From contig KQ965734.1 in assembly GCA_001574975.1 (NCBI GenBank), forward strand, positions 608,249-672,248: a DNA stretch of 64,000 nucleotides, written 5' to 3'. This document shows positions 37,388 through 48,925 of this stretch, piece after piece. The position numbers and the translations under genes were made by a program. Position 1 is the first letter of the stretch; the number at the start of each line of letters is the position of its first letter. This stretch comes from Gonapodya prolifera JEL478 (Eukaryota; Monoblepharomycota; Monoblepharidomycetes; Monoblepharidales; Gonapodyaceae). The notes beneath the pieces were generated by a model. It was not told the DNA's origin, made no database searches, and saw only the letters and a list, made by a program, of their open reading frames with translations.

Positions 37388-40300
37388 ATGTCTCTTTTCG
37401 ATGACGGCGACGATCCCGTTGGAATCCGCATCAACGCAGCGTTTGCCGAGAAATACGAGGCAAAGAAACGCGCGGAAGAGCTGTCCCAGCTGAGGGACAA
37501 GTATGGGGACATTGAGCTGGACGACGACGAGGAAGGGGCGTCCAGGTCGAGAACGCCTTATGGTGACGACGACGAGGAGTCGGACAGCGAGAGCGAGGCG
37601 GAGGACTCGGAAGGCGAGCTTGCGACACCGGAGGTGGACGCAGGAATCATCAGAACGATCGCCATGTTGAGGGCAAAGAATCCAGCCATCTACGACCCAG
37701 GCACAACGCTGTTCGACAACGATGCCCTGGAGAAAGCTCGGGAAAGGCTCGCCAACAAGGGGCGTGAGAAACCAACCACGCTCAAGGACTACCATAGGCA
37801 AGCGCTGCTCGAAGGTGGTGAAATGTACAACGAAGAGGGAGGGAGTGAATTTCGCGGGAAAGGAGGCGAAGATGACCATGTCAAGGCAGAGGAAGACGAT
37901 GGAACCTTTACGTATGCGGAGGAGGAACGTAAGGTCAAACGCGATTTTCAGGTGGGTTCGGTTTCATAAAATTCGACACCAGACGTATCGGGGTTGGGCA
38001 AAAGATCTGGCGTTGATATGAAGCCACATTTTGCTGGGTTGATGTTGAGGGTTCCGACATCCGTTAAGAGCCCAAGGTTTGGCCTGTGAGGGGGTTGGAG
38101 ATGCTCAAGGCATTTGCAGTGACACCGTGACACCGCACTTCCATCATCTAAATCTGGCTGTCATCGAAAGCGCGAAAGTGGAGCAGATGTGGTAGTACCT
38201 GTGGAACGGTGGTCCCTCCTACCTGGACGTAGAACCTCGATTCGTTTCACACAATATCTTCTCACCTTTCTCTCCCTTCCCCGCCCCCCTGTCTCCCTCC
38301 CTCTAAGCTTGCACTTTCATCCGTGCCGGAAGGGCAATCCAACGAGGACGACTTCTTTACCCTGCGCGAGAAAACTGACGAGGACATCGCGAGAGAGGAA
38401 GAGGAATATAGAAAGTTCCTCATGGTGGAGCTGGAGCAGAATGTGAGTATCGTGTGCCTACCCAACATGCGATGTCAGTGGGGGAAGGCCCGACACCGTT
38501 TGAGATGACTGGACGAGTTCTAGGGATCGGAGAGCTGGACCTGGGCTATTTCCAAACATCTCTGAACACAATCATTTTCAACGTTTGCAGGACTCCTCCA
38601 CTGCCGCTGCCCTCAAAGCTTGGGCTGAGCGGCAACACGGCTCAACCCCATACATCCCGCCCTCATCAGCCGACTCCGACTCTGAAGAGGACGTCAAACC
38701 TTCTCTGAATGAAACGACCGGTCCTCCTCCCTCTTCGTCCCGTATCGTCCAAGCACCTTCCGATTTTTCGAAATTGCGGGACGGAGACGCGGTGCTGCGG
38801 CGTGCCAAGCGGACGGCGGAAGGCGGAGGTGGAGGTGGAGAAGGGATGGACGAGAACGAAGTGTTCTTGTGGGAGTAAGTCGCTGGACTTTGTCCGGCCA
38901 TATGAAGAGGTGTATTCACTGTTGATATGATGGGTACAGCTACCTGCTCAACCGTGGCTGGCTTTCGCACACAATCACGCGGCCACCGGGTGCACCCCAC
39001 CCATCGGCCGCGCTTGGACCCAAGTCCACTTCGTACAAGACAACTATTGACGCTCTCGATTCTGGCTCGGAGTCCGACGAGGTTGCAGACGAATTCGAGC
39101 GACGGTACAATTTCCGCTACGAGGAGCCGGACGCTGCACAGATTGTGACGCATTCGCGCCGGATCGAAGGGAGTGTGAGACGTAAGGATGATAGGAGAAA
39201 AGAGGAGCGCAAGCGGAAGGAAGAGAGAAAGGAGGAGGAGAGAAAGAGGAGGGAAGAGGAAGTTCGAAGATTGAAGAATTTGAAGAGGAGGGAAGAAGAA
39301 GAGAAAGTAAAGAAGATCAAGGAGATGGCTGGTGTTGAAGGTGAGTTCATTAGGAGGTGGAAGTATGTTAAAGGCACACCGAATGAGTAACATTTTCGTT
39401 CGTCCAGACCTTCCACTCATCGACCCTTCTCTTCTTTCCACGGATTTCGACCCGAAGGCGCACGACGCGTTAATGGCCCGCGCGTTTGATGACTCTTACT
39501 ATGCTCGGGGTGCTGAGGACGAGGACACTTTCGAGGGACTGGAGGACGACGATCCGCGTGCAGGATTGGATGAGCTATTGGCAGCGGGGCCTGAGGATGA
39601 GGAGGAGGTCGAGATAGAGATGGATGTAGAGAAGATGGTACATCCGGACCGGGCACGTGCCCTTGCAGAGGCTGTGGGTCGCGAGGGTAGCCATGAGCCT
39701 GGCGCGGAGCAAGGAGAAACGAAGAGAAGAAGGAAAAAGAAGAAGGAAGATGACGACACTGAGATTCCTGAAATCGAGGAGAACTTTGTGATGGATGCGG
39801 ATTACTTGCCTGGCGGTGAGAAGTTCGGGATCGTCGAAGATGGGGATGAAGAAGGGACGGGGAGGAAGGGAAGGAGAGACGATAGAAAGAAGGACAGGAA
39901 GAAGAAGAAAGGCATAAAAGCTGATGTCGATGGAGAGGATGGTATAAAAGCGGAAGGAGACGCTAATGAGGCATCGGATGATGTGGAGCGAGAGTTGGAC
40001 AAGTTGGACTTCGAGGATGTTGTGAGTGTCGTATTCGCGAACCTTGTCTCTTTCTTTTTCTTTGACCAACTCTCTGCTTTGTCACCGCTCTAGGTGGGAG
40101 ATATTGCGACGAGATTTAAGTACACACACGTGCCCGGCGACACGTTTGGCCTCACTCCGGTCGAAATTCTCCTGGCTTCGGACAAAGAGCTGAACGAACT
40201 TATTTCCCTGAAAAAGTTGGCACCATACCGAGCGGCAGAACGCCAGAAGAAGGACTTGGCCAAGTGGAAGCGAGAGAGGGGCAAGAAGCTCGCCGAGTTT

Positions 40301-41002
40301 CGAAACAAGATCAGGGACAGGGAAAAGAAGACACGGAAGGAAGGCTGGGGCGAGCTTGATGCCAAGAAGACCACGAAGAATTCGAGCGGGAAGATTGGCG
40401 ATGAGGCGGATGAAGAGGATGAAGGGGATGAGAACGCAACGTCGACTCTGACAATTCTGAGAGAGGAGGATGTACAGAACGAAGACGGAAACGCAACGGT
40501 GAACATGGAAGATGTTGGGGAATCTGCGTCTGGGAAGAAGAGAAAGCGGTCAAATGGAGGTGCAGATGGACACTCTCAACGACATGCCAACGGGGCCGGG
40601 GAGTCGAAGGAGAATAAGAAGAAACGGAAAGAAGCGCACGCGAACCAGCCGATCAAACGGGAGAGGAATGGATCCTCTCCTCCAACAGACGTAAAAATCG
40701 ATATCCCTCTCCTCCTCGCAACGGCGGATGATTCCAGCGAGCTCAACTTCCCTCGTCCCAAAGAGAACCCTCTGCTTAAAGAAGGACCCGTTGCCCCACC
40801 CAAAGCGCCACTTCCGACGAAAGCGGAGGAACTCCCGCAATCACGGCTCAAGAGTTACGGACTGGATGTGGACGAGGCCCCCAAGAAGTCGAAGCAGGAG
40901 ATTCGTGCTGAGTGGGAGGAAAAGCAGCGACTGAAGAAAAAGCAGAAGAATTTCAAAAAGAAGGAGCGGGTAAAGGAGAAGCGGAAGCAGGCGAATGTGT
41001 GA
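37388..41002 (+). CDS. KRI1: KRI1-like nucleolar ribosome biogenesis factor
   Basis: Kri1 is needed for 40S subunit maturation with Krr1 in the nucleolus. The N-terminus MSLFDDGDDPVGIRINAAFA with KYEAKKRAEELSQLRDKYGD is followed by acidic stretches, then DDFFTLREKTDEDIAREEEE with YRKFLMVE, the classic Kri1 motif. Next come EVFLW.YLLNRGW, a long Lys/Glu/Arg-rich coiled coil (about 39145-39340), FDDSYY, MDADYLPGGE, and the C-terminal Kri1 domain GDIATRFKYTHVPGDTFGLT with PVEILLASDKELNELISLKK. The tail SYGLDVDEAPKKSKQEIRAE is typical. It has about six exons; one intron (about 37950-38310) is unusually long for this window. Highly charged composition makes exon edges in the middle less certain. 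Confidence 0.92.
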
Positions 41003-41092
41003 ACGGCGGACTTCCCCTATATATCTTTTGTGTCCCACACCAGACATTATGTACAAAATCGCATATAAAAAAGACCCAATTGCTAAGTTGAG

Positions 41093-43846
41093 TTAGTTTG
41101 CACTATCTGCCGCTCTCGCAACGGTGACGGAATCGATGGCCGCCACTTTTCCCACAGTGGTAAGGTCTGCAGAACCAGCGGCAGTGTCCTCCTTCTCTGT
41201 TACCTCTCCTCGCCCGTTAGTTTCTGCTCGTGTTTGAGTTGATGGGCCCTCAACCTGGAAATCCGCCTTTGGGGTCAGCACCGACGACCCAGTTTCCTCA
41301 ACCTCTCCTTCCTTCACAGTTGACTCCTGGTTCGGGGTCTGCACCAACGTCACGGCTTCACCAACCTTTGTAGCCGCATCTGTCTTCGGCATCGGCACCA
41401 ACGCCACAGCTTCCCCACCCTTGCCCTCCACCGGCTTCCCCACATTCACCTCGGCGCCCCTGAGCAGATCATCGATCCCATCGACCGCCCCCCTGGGATC
41501 TTTCTTAAACTTCATCAAAAACAGCTGCAGCTCCGCCATGCTGAATTTCCGCTCGGGAATTGACGCCGCGAATGCGTCCGCGAGCTCGTTGAGCGTCGCC
41601 GCAGACGCTGCGCGCAGCGCTTCGACTTTCGCGATCCCGCTCGGCGTCCGCGCCACGGCGGGCGGGGCGGCGGCGGCGGCGGCGGCGGTGGGTTGGGCGA
41701 CGGAGGTGAGAGTGGAGGCCGGGGTCGGGGTGGTGGAGGACTCTGGGGCGTCGGCCCCTTCGTCGGTGTCGTCTGTACCGGCGTTTGCGTAAAAGTTGAG
41801 GAACAGCTCCTTGGCCTGCCACCGCGACGCGCGGTCAAAGAAAAGACGCACGTCGACGCGGCCCGGTCGGATGAGCGCCGGGTCGAGCTGCTCGATGTGG
41901 TTGGTCGTCAGGCACACCACGCGGCCTTCTTGGCCCGCGACGCCGTCCAGGGCGTTCTGAAACGCGACGGATGGGTTAGGGGGCGTGCGGCTCAAACGAG
42001 GAAAGGAAACGGACGGCGCAGAAAAGCAACGTACAAGCAACCCGCTCAGTGTCAGACTCTGCCTGCCAACGCCCAACAATCCCATGGGCCCCATCACGTT
42101 CTGCCCGCGTCCCATCCCAGGCGCCGTTCTCCCACCGCGTCCACCGCGCCCGCCGCCGCCGCCGGCCGGACCCGGCAGGGGCGCACCACCAGTGGCCGCC
42201 GCGGCGTCTTGCGCGTCGGCATCGCCCTGCTCATCGCGGGATGAAAACGCAACGTCGACGTCTTCGAGGAGGAGCACGCACCGCGTGGGGGTGAGCGAGA
42301 GCAGGCGCACGAGGCCGTCGTCGGACAGGTTTGGGTTGGAGAGGGAGATGACGTAGATGTTGAGGCGGAAGTGGCCGGCGAGGGCGTTGATGAAGGAGGT
42401 CTAAGAGGGGGGTAAGGGAGCCGGAGGAGTGAGATGGAGTGTGGGGAGGCGGGAAGGGAAGGGGAGGTAAAGGTGGAGCGGGGCTTACCTTGCCGGAGCC
42501 AGGGCTGCCGTAGAAGAGACTGGCGGGCGCGGGACGGGAGTGTCAGAGATGGGACACCGAGCAAGATCCAAACGGTGCAAAGACTTACTATCCTCTAACG
42601 GCGGGGAGCGGGGAAGGAGCCCGTTTGAGTTCGAGCGCATGTTGTGTGAAAAAGCAAGAGCGACTAAGACTCACCTCCTGTAAGGAATCCCCCTCTCTGC
42701 GTACCACTTTTCGCTGCGCAGAAACTCTGTCACGTCGGACACGATCTTGTGCTTGACGCCTTCGTCCAGGACCACCGTGTGTAGACCGCGGATGGGGCGG
42801 GAGCGCTGTCGCGGTCGGCAGACAACATGAAGGTCGGCAGAACATGAGAGTGATGATCATTTCGCAATCCACGACAAGCGAAAATACGAAATACGAAACC
42901 CACCACACCACGCCACTGCATGCCCCCGTCAGCGACGTAGACGCTCGTCCGGCCCTTTTCGACCTCGACCCAGAGTCTTTGGGCCTCTTTGATGAGGTTT
43001 TCGAGGACCTTGCGGCTGAGGAGTGCCGAGACGGAGATGGACTTGTTTGTGTCTTGAGAGTGGGCAGAGGAGGAGTGGGGTGTGAGATATGAGACCGTGC
43101 CAAGAAAAGACCCGTTGGTATGAGACATGAGACCGTGGATGATCCATGGGTATTCCGTGAGATATGAGACCGTGAGACCGTGAGACCGTGAATGACTCTT
43201 TCCACATCATTGCTTCGAACGAACTGAACTCACACATGGGATACCCCCCGCCGCTGCTCCCCGTAGAGGCAATGGATACTTGGAGGAGGTTGTACCCGAA
43301 CCAAAAAAAGTGCGTTCCGTCGGCCGGTAGGAAAAACGCCTTGGGGAGCCACTGCAGCTCGTTGCCCAGAGTCCAGTTGTCCGTCATGAGCGCGACTGGC
43401 ATGGGCCCCGACCGGCGGGACTCGAGCGGGCGCGAGACCTCGCTGACGACTGCGAATTGGAGCGCGGTGCGCGAAAGTGGGTGGCATGACAGGTAGTTGA
43501 GGATCCATGCGTAGGACTCCTCGCGCGAGTCGAACTGGACGGTGGCGATGATCATCTTCTTGATGTATTCGGAGAGGTAGCTGAAGATGACGCGGGCGAC
43601 GGTGAAGAGGAGGGCGCCGAGGGCTGCGGCGATGATGCCTGGTGGAGGGGGGAGGGGGTGAAGTGGTGAGGAAGAGGGTGCGAGTGGTGCGAGGGAAGGG
43701 AGGGAGAGACGGGACCAACCGGATGCGGTTACGCTATCGCCGACATTGATCCCGATGAGTTGCGAGACGAGACGGGCGAGGGAGAGTGGGGACGCTGCGG
43801 GCTGTTTTCGTGGCGAGTCGACGAGCGTTGACGCTACGGGACTCAT
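41093..43846 (-). CDS. BCS1: BCS1-family mitochondrial AAA ATPase
   Basis: Bcs1 translocates the folded Rieske protein across the inner mitochondrial membrane during complex III assembly; fungi also carry BCS1-like paralogues. A hydrophobic N-terminal segment, GIIAAALGALLFTVARVIFS, precedes the BCS1-N domain (KKMIIATVQFDSREESYAWI, NELQWLPKAFFLPADGTHFF). The AAA module has LFYGSPGSGKTSFINALAGH (Walker A), CVLLLEDVDVAFSSRDEQ (Walker B), NALDGVAGQEGRVVCLTTNH and LDPALIRPGRVDVRLFFDRA. A Gly/Arg-rich insert of about 50 residues lies between Walker B and the S-G-L-L-N-A-L-D-G segment. A long Ala/Thr/Glu-rich C-terminal tail (about 170 residues) follows the AAA domain. Both additions fit a paralogue rather than canonical BCS1. 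At least five introns. Confidence 0.88.
43080..43195. repeat. Imperfect GAGACCGTG repeats inside a BCS1 intron
   Basis: The unit GAGACCGTG, often preceded by GATAT, recurs about five times, including three head-to-tail copies at roughly 43164-43190. It lies within the intron of about 43062-43235. A simple local duplication is the likely origin. Confidence 0.7.
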
Positions 43847-44079
43847 GGGAGAGTGCGTTTGCTATAGCGTGTGCAAGATGTGTCCAGACGCGAGTTCGGG
43901 CTGCTGTGTTGTGCCACGGATCTTGGCTGGGCAAAGTGCTGCGCAAGTGTGAGAGTCGGCTGCTATGGACGCAGCCAGCCGTGGCCTTGGCGGTACCACA
44001 CGGCCCGTGCACCCGTTGTGCTGCGGTCGCCCCTGCCCACTTCCTCCCACCCGCTCACCTCCCTCTCCTCCCGGGCCCG

Positions 44080-45285
44080 ATGTCGCACGCGCTCAAGGTC
44101 TTTGCAGATCCGCCGTCTGCGCACTCCATTTGCACGTCCTCATGCACCGCAGACCCACTCCGCATCAGACAGCCCAAACAGTCGGCAGCGGCGCGGAATC
44201 TCTTCACACAATCCACCTCCACAAGACCCGAGCGCGACTATACTGCATACCGTGGACAGGCCAACGGAACGCAATCGGGCACCAATCGGACGGTGCTGGC
44301 AAAGGGAAAGCCCACAAAAATACCCCGACTCGCCAACCCGCAGAGTGCACGCACACGCGACCCTCGGCCTGAACCCGCGCGCGCAGGCGACCCACTAGCA
44401 CCGCGGTCTGACTGCGGCGCCAGACTCGGCCTGTTTTCCGGGGCCGACCCGCCATCCACCACCGCCACCAACTCACTTCCACCCGCGCTGCCGACGACCA
44501 CGACGACAACGACGACGACGCGCCCCCGCTCCAGCATCCCGCGGTACAGCCCGACGTCGCGACATGTCTGGGATGGAGAGAACAGGGACCCCACTTCGGG
44601 CGCGTACGCCAACGATACCCACGCCGCGACCAAGAGTGCCGCTGCTGCCGCTGCGGCTGGGGCTGGGAAGGAGAAAAAGAGGCCGCTGGCCTTGAGAGTC
44701 ATGTTTGACCTTGCTGAAAAGAGCAGAGACCTGGATGGAGTGCGTGAGCGTGACGAGAACGGGAACGGGAACGGGAACGGGAACGGGAACGGGAACGGGA
44801 ACGTGGGACTCGGGAGTTTGACGGTGTGTGATATCGCGAGGGATAGAGACTGCCGACTGCTGAGACCCGCTCCGTCCTCACAAAACAAAACAACCAAGGC
44901 CTCCAATACCAAGCCTATACCCACCAAACCCCGACTTCAACTTCAGCCAGCATATGCGTCGATGGAAAACAAGGAAAACGCGCCAGCTCCTATCGCACTC
45001 AAGGCATGTCTCACACGTTGGCGCACACAACACCGCGCCCGCCTTGGTTACCCTGACCATCCCGTTCCCTCACATCCCCCGCTCCCCACCTTTTCCTCAT
45101 TTCAGGACAAACCCATTCCCTTCGCCATCCACGCCCCACAAAGTACCCACCCCGCTTTTGCACTTGCACTTGCACCGTCGAGGAAACAGCTCGCGCCCAA
45201 ACCGTTGTCGAAAAACGATATCCCTGCCACCGCCACTACGATAAGCGTTGGCAAGTTCTCCTATGGGCTGCGCAAGATTCGATGA
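44080..45285 (+). CDS. Low-complexity protein with (Asn-Gly)n repeat and KEN box
   Basis: I do not recognise the family. The chosen ATG at 44080 opens MSHALKVFADPPSAHSICTS; an in-frame ATG further upstream exists but overlaps the BCS1 start. The single open frame is disordered and rich in Pro, Thr, Ala and Arg, with a run of Thr (about 44496-44520), an Ala run (about 44638-44660) and an Asn-Gly repeat (44755-44805). Short motifs resembling cell-cycle degrons occur: an ENKENAP KEN box (about 44964-44984) and RPLALRVMFDL, which fits R-x-x-L. The C-terminus KFSYGLRKIR is basic. It may be an APC/C-regulated disordered protein, but that rests only on short motifs. Confidence 0.5.
   Translation: MSHALKVFADPPSAHSICTSSCTADPLRIRQPKQSAAARNLFTQSTSTRPERDYTAYRGQANGTQSGTNRTVLAKGKPTKIPRLANPQSARTRDPRPEPARAGDPLAPRSDCGARLGLFSGADPPSTTATNSLPPALPTTTTTTTTTRPRSSIPRYSPTSRHVWDGENRDPTSGAYANDTHAATKSAAAAAAAGAGKEKKRPLALRVMFDLAEKSRDLDGVRERDENGNGNGNGNGNGNGNVGLGSLTVCDIARDRDCRLLRPAPSSQNKTTKASNTKPIPTKPRLQLQPAYASMENKENAPAPIALKACLTRWRTQHRARLGYPDHPVPSHPPLPTFSSFQDKPIPFAIHAPQSTHPAFALALAPSRKQLAPKPLSKNDIPATATTISVGKFSYGLRKIR
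44761..44802 (+). repeat. GGGAAC hexanucleotide repeat, 7 copies
   Basis: Seven perfect head-to-tail GGGAAC units within a coding frame, giving alternating Gly-Asn residues. Lengths of such repeats vary easily between strains. Confidence 0.95.
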
Positions 45286-45583
45286 GACGCGTGTCGCCGT
45301 GTCGTGGATGGCGAGGGGGAGGGACGCGCGTCTGTATTATTATTATCTATGTCCATCGTCTTACGTAACAAGAGCTCAGACTCCGAAGAAACCTAGCGCA
45401 GAGAGCATTAAAACCGCGGTCGTCAAATAGAGGGTAAAGGTTGCGAGCAGCGTGACGCATAATTTTGAGGCCCCTCGCTTTGGTCTTGCCTCACATCGCC
45501 GGGTCCATCTCCCATACCTCACCTCCCCAACCCAATCACTCCCCCCCTCGCACCGCCCCGCTTGGACAGCCTTGGAACAGTTA

Positions 45584-47466
45584 ATGCAAACCCCGCCCAT
45601 CACGGACTCGGACTCGGACCGCCCACCCCCGCTGCCGTACCCGGCCGTCCGGATCCTGGAGGGCTGTCTTGCGCGGGGGGCTGAAGCAGGGGCGAACGAG
45701 AAGGTGTTGTTGTCGAATGAGGTGGGCGNNNNNNNNNNNNNNNNNNNNNNNNNNNNNNNNNNNNNNNNNNNNNNNNNNNNNNNNNNNNNNNNNNNNNNNN
45801 NNNNNNNNNNNNNNNNNNNNNNNNNNNNNNNNNNNNNNNNNNNNNNNNNNNNNNNNNNNNGACATCAGTACGGCAAACACGCCTCCGTCCTGGACCTGCG
45901 CGCCGCCCTCCTGTCGCGCGGGTACGCCGACGTCGAATCCCGCGAGATCACGCTCGCGGATTGCGGGGACGTGCTTGCGGGCGTGCGCGGCGAGGCGCGT
46001 GATGCGGGAGCGGGGGGGAGGGGGAGGGAGAGGCTTGTGGTGGTGAATTTGTGCGATGGGACCGAGGATGACGGGTGCGTGAGCCTGTTGTCTCTCCCCT
46101 GCAGTTGCAGGGTTTTGACAAGTGCCTGCACGTGCCGCCTGCCACATGCCACCTACCGTCTCGCGTGCGTGCGGCTCGGGCTCAAAAGGTACCCCGGCCT
46201 CTCCGTAGTGACGGAGCTGCACCGACTGAACCTCGCCTACACGGGCGCCGACCCGGACTTCTACCTCGCGACGACGTCCAAACCCGTTTTGAAGCGCATG
46301 CTGCAGGCGCGCGGGGTGCCGACGTCGCCGTTCGTGGAGGTCGCGCCCGGGGTGACGGATGCGGAACTCGAGCAGTTAATGTGAGTTTTGGTGACGTGAT
46401 GTTGTGTGGTTGGGTCCGATGGGGAGGATGGGAAGGGGTGAGAAGGGGTGGCGATGAGCTTGAACGTCGCCGCGAACCGAAATGGGACCGAGGAAGTGAG
46501 CGCGGATAAGGTCTGAACACCATCGCTCACGAACCACCGCCTCTCGGCCTGCCTACCCAACCACCGCATATCTTCCCGATGACGACCATTGTCTGAACAA
46601 CCGTCACCACACGTCTCTCACCACAGCCTTTCTCTCAGCCACCAGATCGGATTCCCCCTCATCGTGAAACCGTCCGTCTCGTACGCCTCGCTCTGCATCA
46701 GCGACCGCTCCGTCGTGCACACCGCCGCCGAATGCGCCGATCAGTGCCGCCGTGTGCACTCTGAGACGGGCCAGGGCGTGTTCGTGGAACGCTTCCTCGC
46801 CGGCCGCGAGTTCACCGCGCTGTGCACGGGCGACGCGCACCAGGGCGTCAAGGTCTACACCGTTGCCGAGCGCGCGTTCGACCCGGCACTCTCGACGTAC
46901 CGCCGCATCCTGGCGTTCGACCGGTACTGGGACGGGTTCGACCTCAACGGCGGCGCGCCCGATCCCGAGGCCTCCTCGGCGGCGCCCATGTACGTGTATC
47001 GCCCCGCACCGGAGGCTTGGCAGACGCACCTCGCGGACGTTGCGAGGAGGGCTTACTTGGCGTGCGGTGGGAGTGGGTACGGGCGCGTGGATATGCGGAC
47101 ACCGCAGGACGACACGTGGGAGGGCGTTCAGGTGCTGGAAGTGAACGCCAATTGTGGGATGAGTTTCGATGTCGTGACGAGTACTTGCGGCGCGGTGGGT
47201 TGGCGCTTTTGGTCTCTTTCGCCATTGGCGACGTTTGCTGAACATGAACATCCTGCCTTGAAAATTATGTGGGCACGCGCTTCGACACTGCCATTTTTCG
47301 CCGTGCCCTTTGTTTGCACTTTCTCCCCGCCCGATCAACAATGTTTCAGATCCTTAATTTGGCGAATGTGAAACCACCCGACTTCGCGCACTCTCTCGTC
47401 CTCTACGCCCTTCGCAGGCAGCAGTATGCCTCGCCGAAACACATCTCTGGAGATGCGGAAGTATGA
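45584..47466 (+). CDS. ATP-grasp ligase of the D-Ala-D-Ala ligase-like class
   Basis: ATP-dependent carboxylate-amine/thiol ligase fold. Visible pieces are HASVLDLRAALLSRGYADVE, LVVVNLCDGTEDDG spliced to YPGLSVVTELHRLNLAYTGA, then LKRMLQARGVPTSPFVEVAP, IGFPLIVKPSVSYASLCISD (ATP-binding Lys), GQGVFVERFLAGREFTALCT, and the metal-binding end QVLEVNANCGMSFD. The last exon gives RRQQYASPKHISGDAEV. The ATG at 45584 (MQTPPITDSDSD) is preferred; a longer frame opens at 45452. An assembly gap of 132 N (45729-45860) removes part of the N-terminal domain. The intron at 46075-46188 is a multiple of three and stop-free. Substrate is unknown; peptidoglycan-type D-Ala ligation should not be assumed in a fungus. 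Confidence 0.78.
45729..45860. other. Assembly gap (132 N)
   Basis: Run of N inside the first coding part of the ATP-grasp gene. The true gap length may differ from 132. Confidence 0.99.
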
Positions 47467-47763
47467 ACCGGCGGAACGTAATTGGAACCACGTACAACCA
47501 CCATGCACGACACGTAAAAATAGTAACTGGATTTCAAAAGGCGGTGATATTTACGTACAGATTATAATGATTTCTTTCTTGATGATGATATTCTGAATGA
47601 TATGATTGACTCATGGAAACAGCAATTGTGCAACTATGAGTGCGCTTCATTCCAGGAAGTGGAATGCATGATGAAGAATCGAAAAAAGTTTCCTCATGTA
47701 ACTGCAGGAGAAACAAATGCTTTGATATTTACAAGAACAAATACTGCAACAGGCTGGTACATC

Positions 47764-48730
47764 TTATTTGCTATCGGGTTCTGGGTCGTAGGGAACCGGG
47801 TTCCCAGTTGCTTCCCCCTCAATGCACTTCTTCAACAGCGGAAGACCTTCAAACAGAGAACACGCGTTCAAACCACCAACCGTCAGTCCAGGTATCAACA
47901 AAGTCTGCTCTAAGCTCAAGAACCAACTCACATTTGTCAAACGCATCCAAGCTCTGGCTTTTCAGCAGCAGTCCGTAAGCCCATGACAAGGGTCCCGTTG
48001 CCGACACACCCATTTGCGCCGTGAAGGTCGTCGCGGTCCGGTTGGCGGGAGGGAACTGCCAGTACCAGATGAGATTGGCTCCGGGGAAGGGTGTGCTATA
48101 GGCCACACGGTCTTTGAGTGTTGAGGGGGAAGGAAAAGAAGAGAAGGGGAGGGCAGGGAAAGGGTTTAGGCTTCATGGAAAAAACAGTAGCCGAGAAAGG
48201 ACAATAAACGTACCTGGAAGGTTCACCTCCACGAACGACATGGGGAACGACTTGTTAAACCTCATGTGCAACGTTCCTGAGACGCCGACAGCAGGTGCAG
48301 TTGCTCCGTTGTCCAAATCACTGCACACAAACCACCCCACACATCGTTACGTCAGTTTCTTTTCGTCATTTAGGCACAGACGAGACTGGCGTCACTCACC
48401 ATCGTTTCAAATCGACGTCCCATCGCGGCCAGGTCTTGACGTCGTTCAACACCGTCGCGGCGAACTTGATGTCGGCGTTGACGCTGATTTCGCGGAATAC
48501 GTTCCTGCAAAGACCAGCGCGGGTGAGCGGTTGGAATTCTGGTAGTTACATCACGCCTGGAACACCACTGACCAGCCCATGTCTGTTACAGAGAGGAGTG
48601 CGGTGATTGAAGCGAGTGCGACGAATCCGTAGAGAAGGAAGATGGAGATGCGCTTTGCGGTGGAGCGAGGCGCGCGTGTGGCAGGGGAATCCGAGGAAAG
48701 GAGAGGCTCTTCTTCTTCAACACGCGACAT
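47764..48730 (-). CDS. Membrane-anchored SRPBCC (polyketide-cyclase/START-like) protein
   Basis: The ATG at 48730 opens MSRVEEEEPLLSSDSPATRA, with an acidic dileucine-like E-E-E-E-P-L-L. One membrane helix follows (ISIFLLYGFVALASITALLS), then a helix-grip domain: NVFREISVNADIKFAATVLN with DVKTWPRWDVDLKR, GVSGTLHMRFNKSFPMSFVE, LIWYWQFPPANRT and FTAQMGVSATGPLSWAYGLL. The last exon, SLFEGLPLLKKCIEGEA, fits the long C-terminal helix of SRPBCC domains and ends PYDPEPDSK. About five exons. This fold binds hydrophobic ligands such as lipids; the ligand here is unknown. Type II topology, with the domain outside or in the lumen, is inferred from one N-terminal helix. Confidence 0.72.
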
Positions 48731-48925
48731 TGCACGAGTGGCCACGGGTCATTTCAGCTATTTGAAATCGGTTAGGCCGGATTTGCCGCGAGATGAGAAG
48801 TCTCATCGAATCGATCATTTTTGGGGGATCTCACTGCAATCTCGATAATGTATTTCTTCCAAGGAGGGTGCAAACGACGTCTTCTTACGTCTTTTTAAGT
48901 TTTTCATAAAACGTTACGAAATATG

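Noticed and set aside
38578-39441. 287-residue minus-strand frame
   Set aside because: Antisense shadow of the purine-rich KRI1 coiled coil; rich in Leu/Ser/Phe from reversed AAG/GAG codons.
44238-44927. 229-residue minus-strand frame
   Set aside because: Antisense to the low-complexity protein; its Phe-Pro and Val runs come from the microsatellite read backwards.
45729-45860. Possible gene break or frameshift in the ATP-grasp gene
   Set aside because: The interruption is a run of N, so it is an assembly gap and not evidence of damage.
46604-47341. 245-residue minus-strand frame
   Set aside because: Antisense to the clearly conserved ATP-grasp exon; high GC produces long open frames in all registers.
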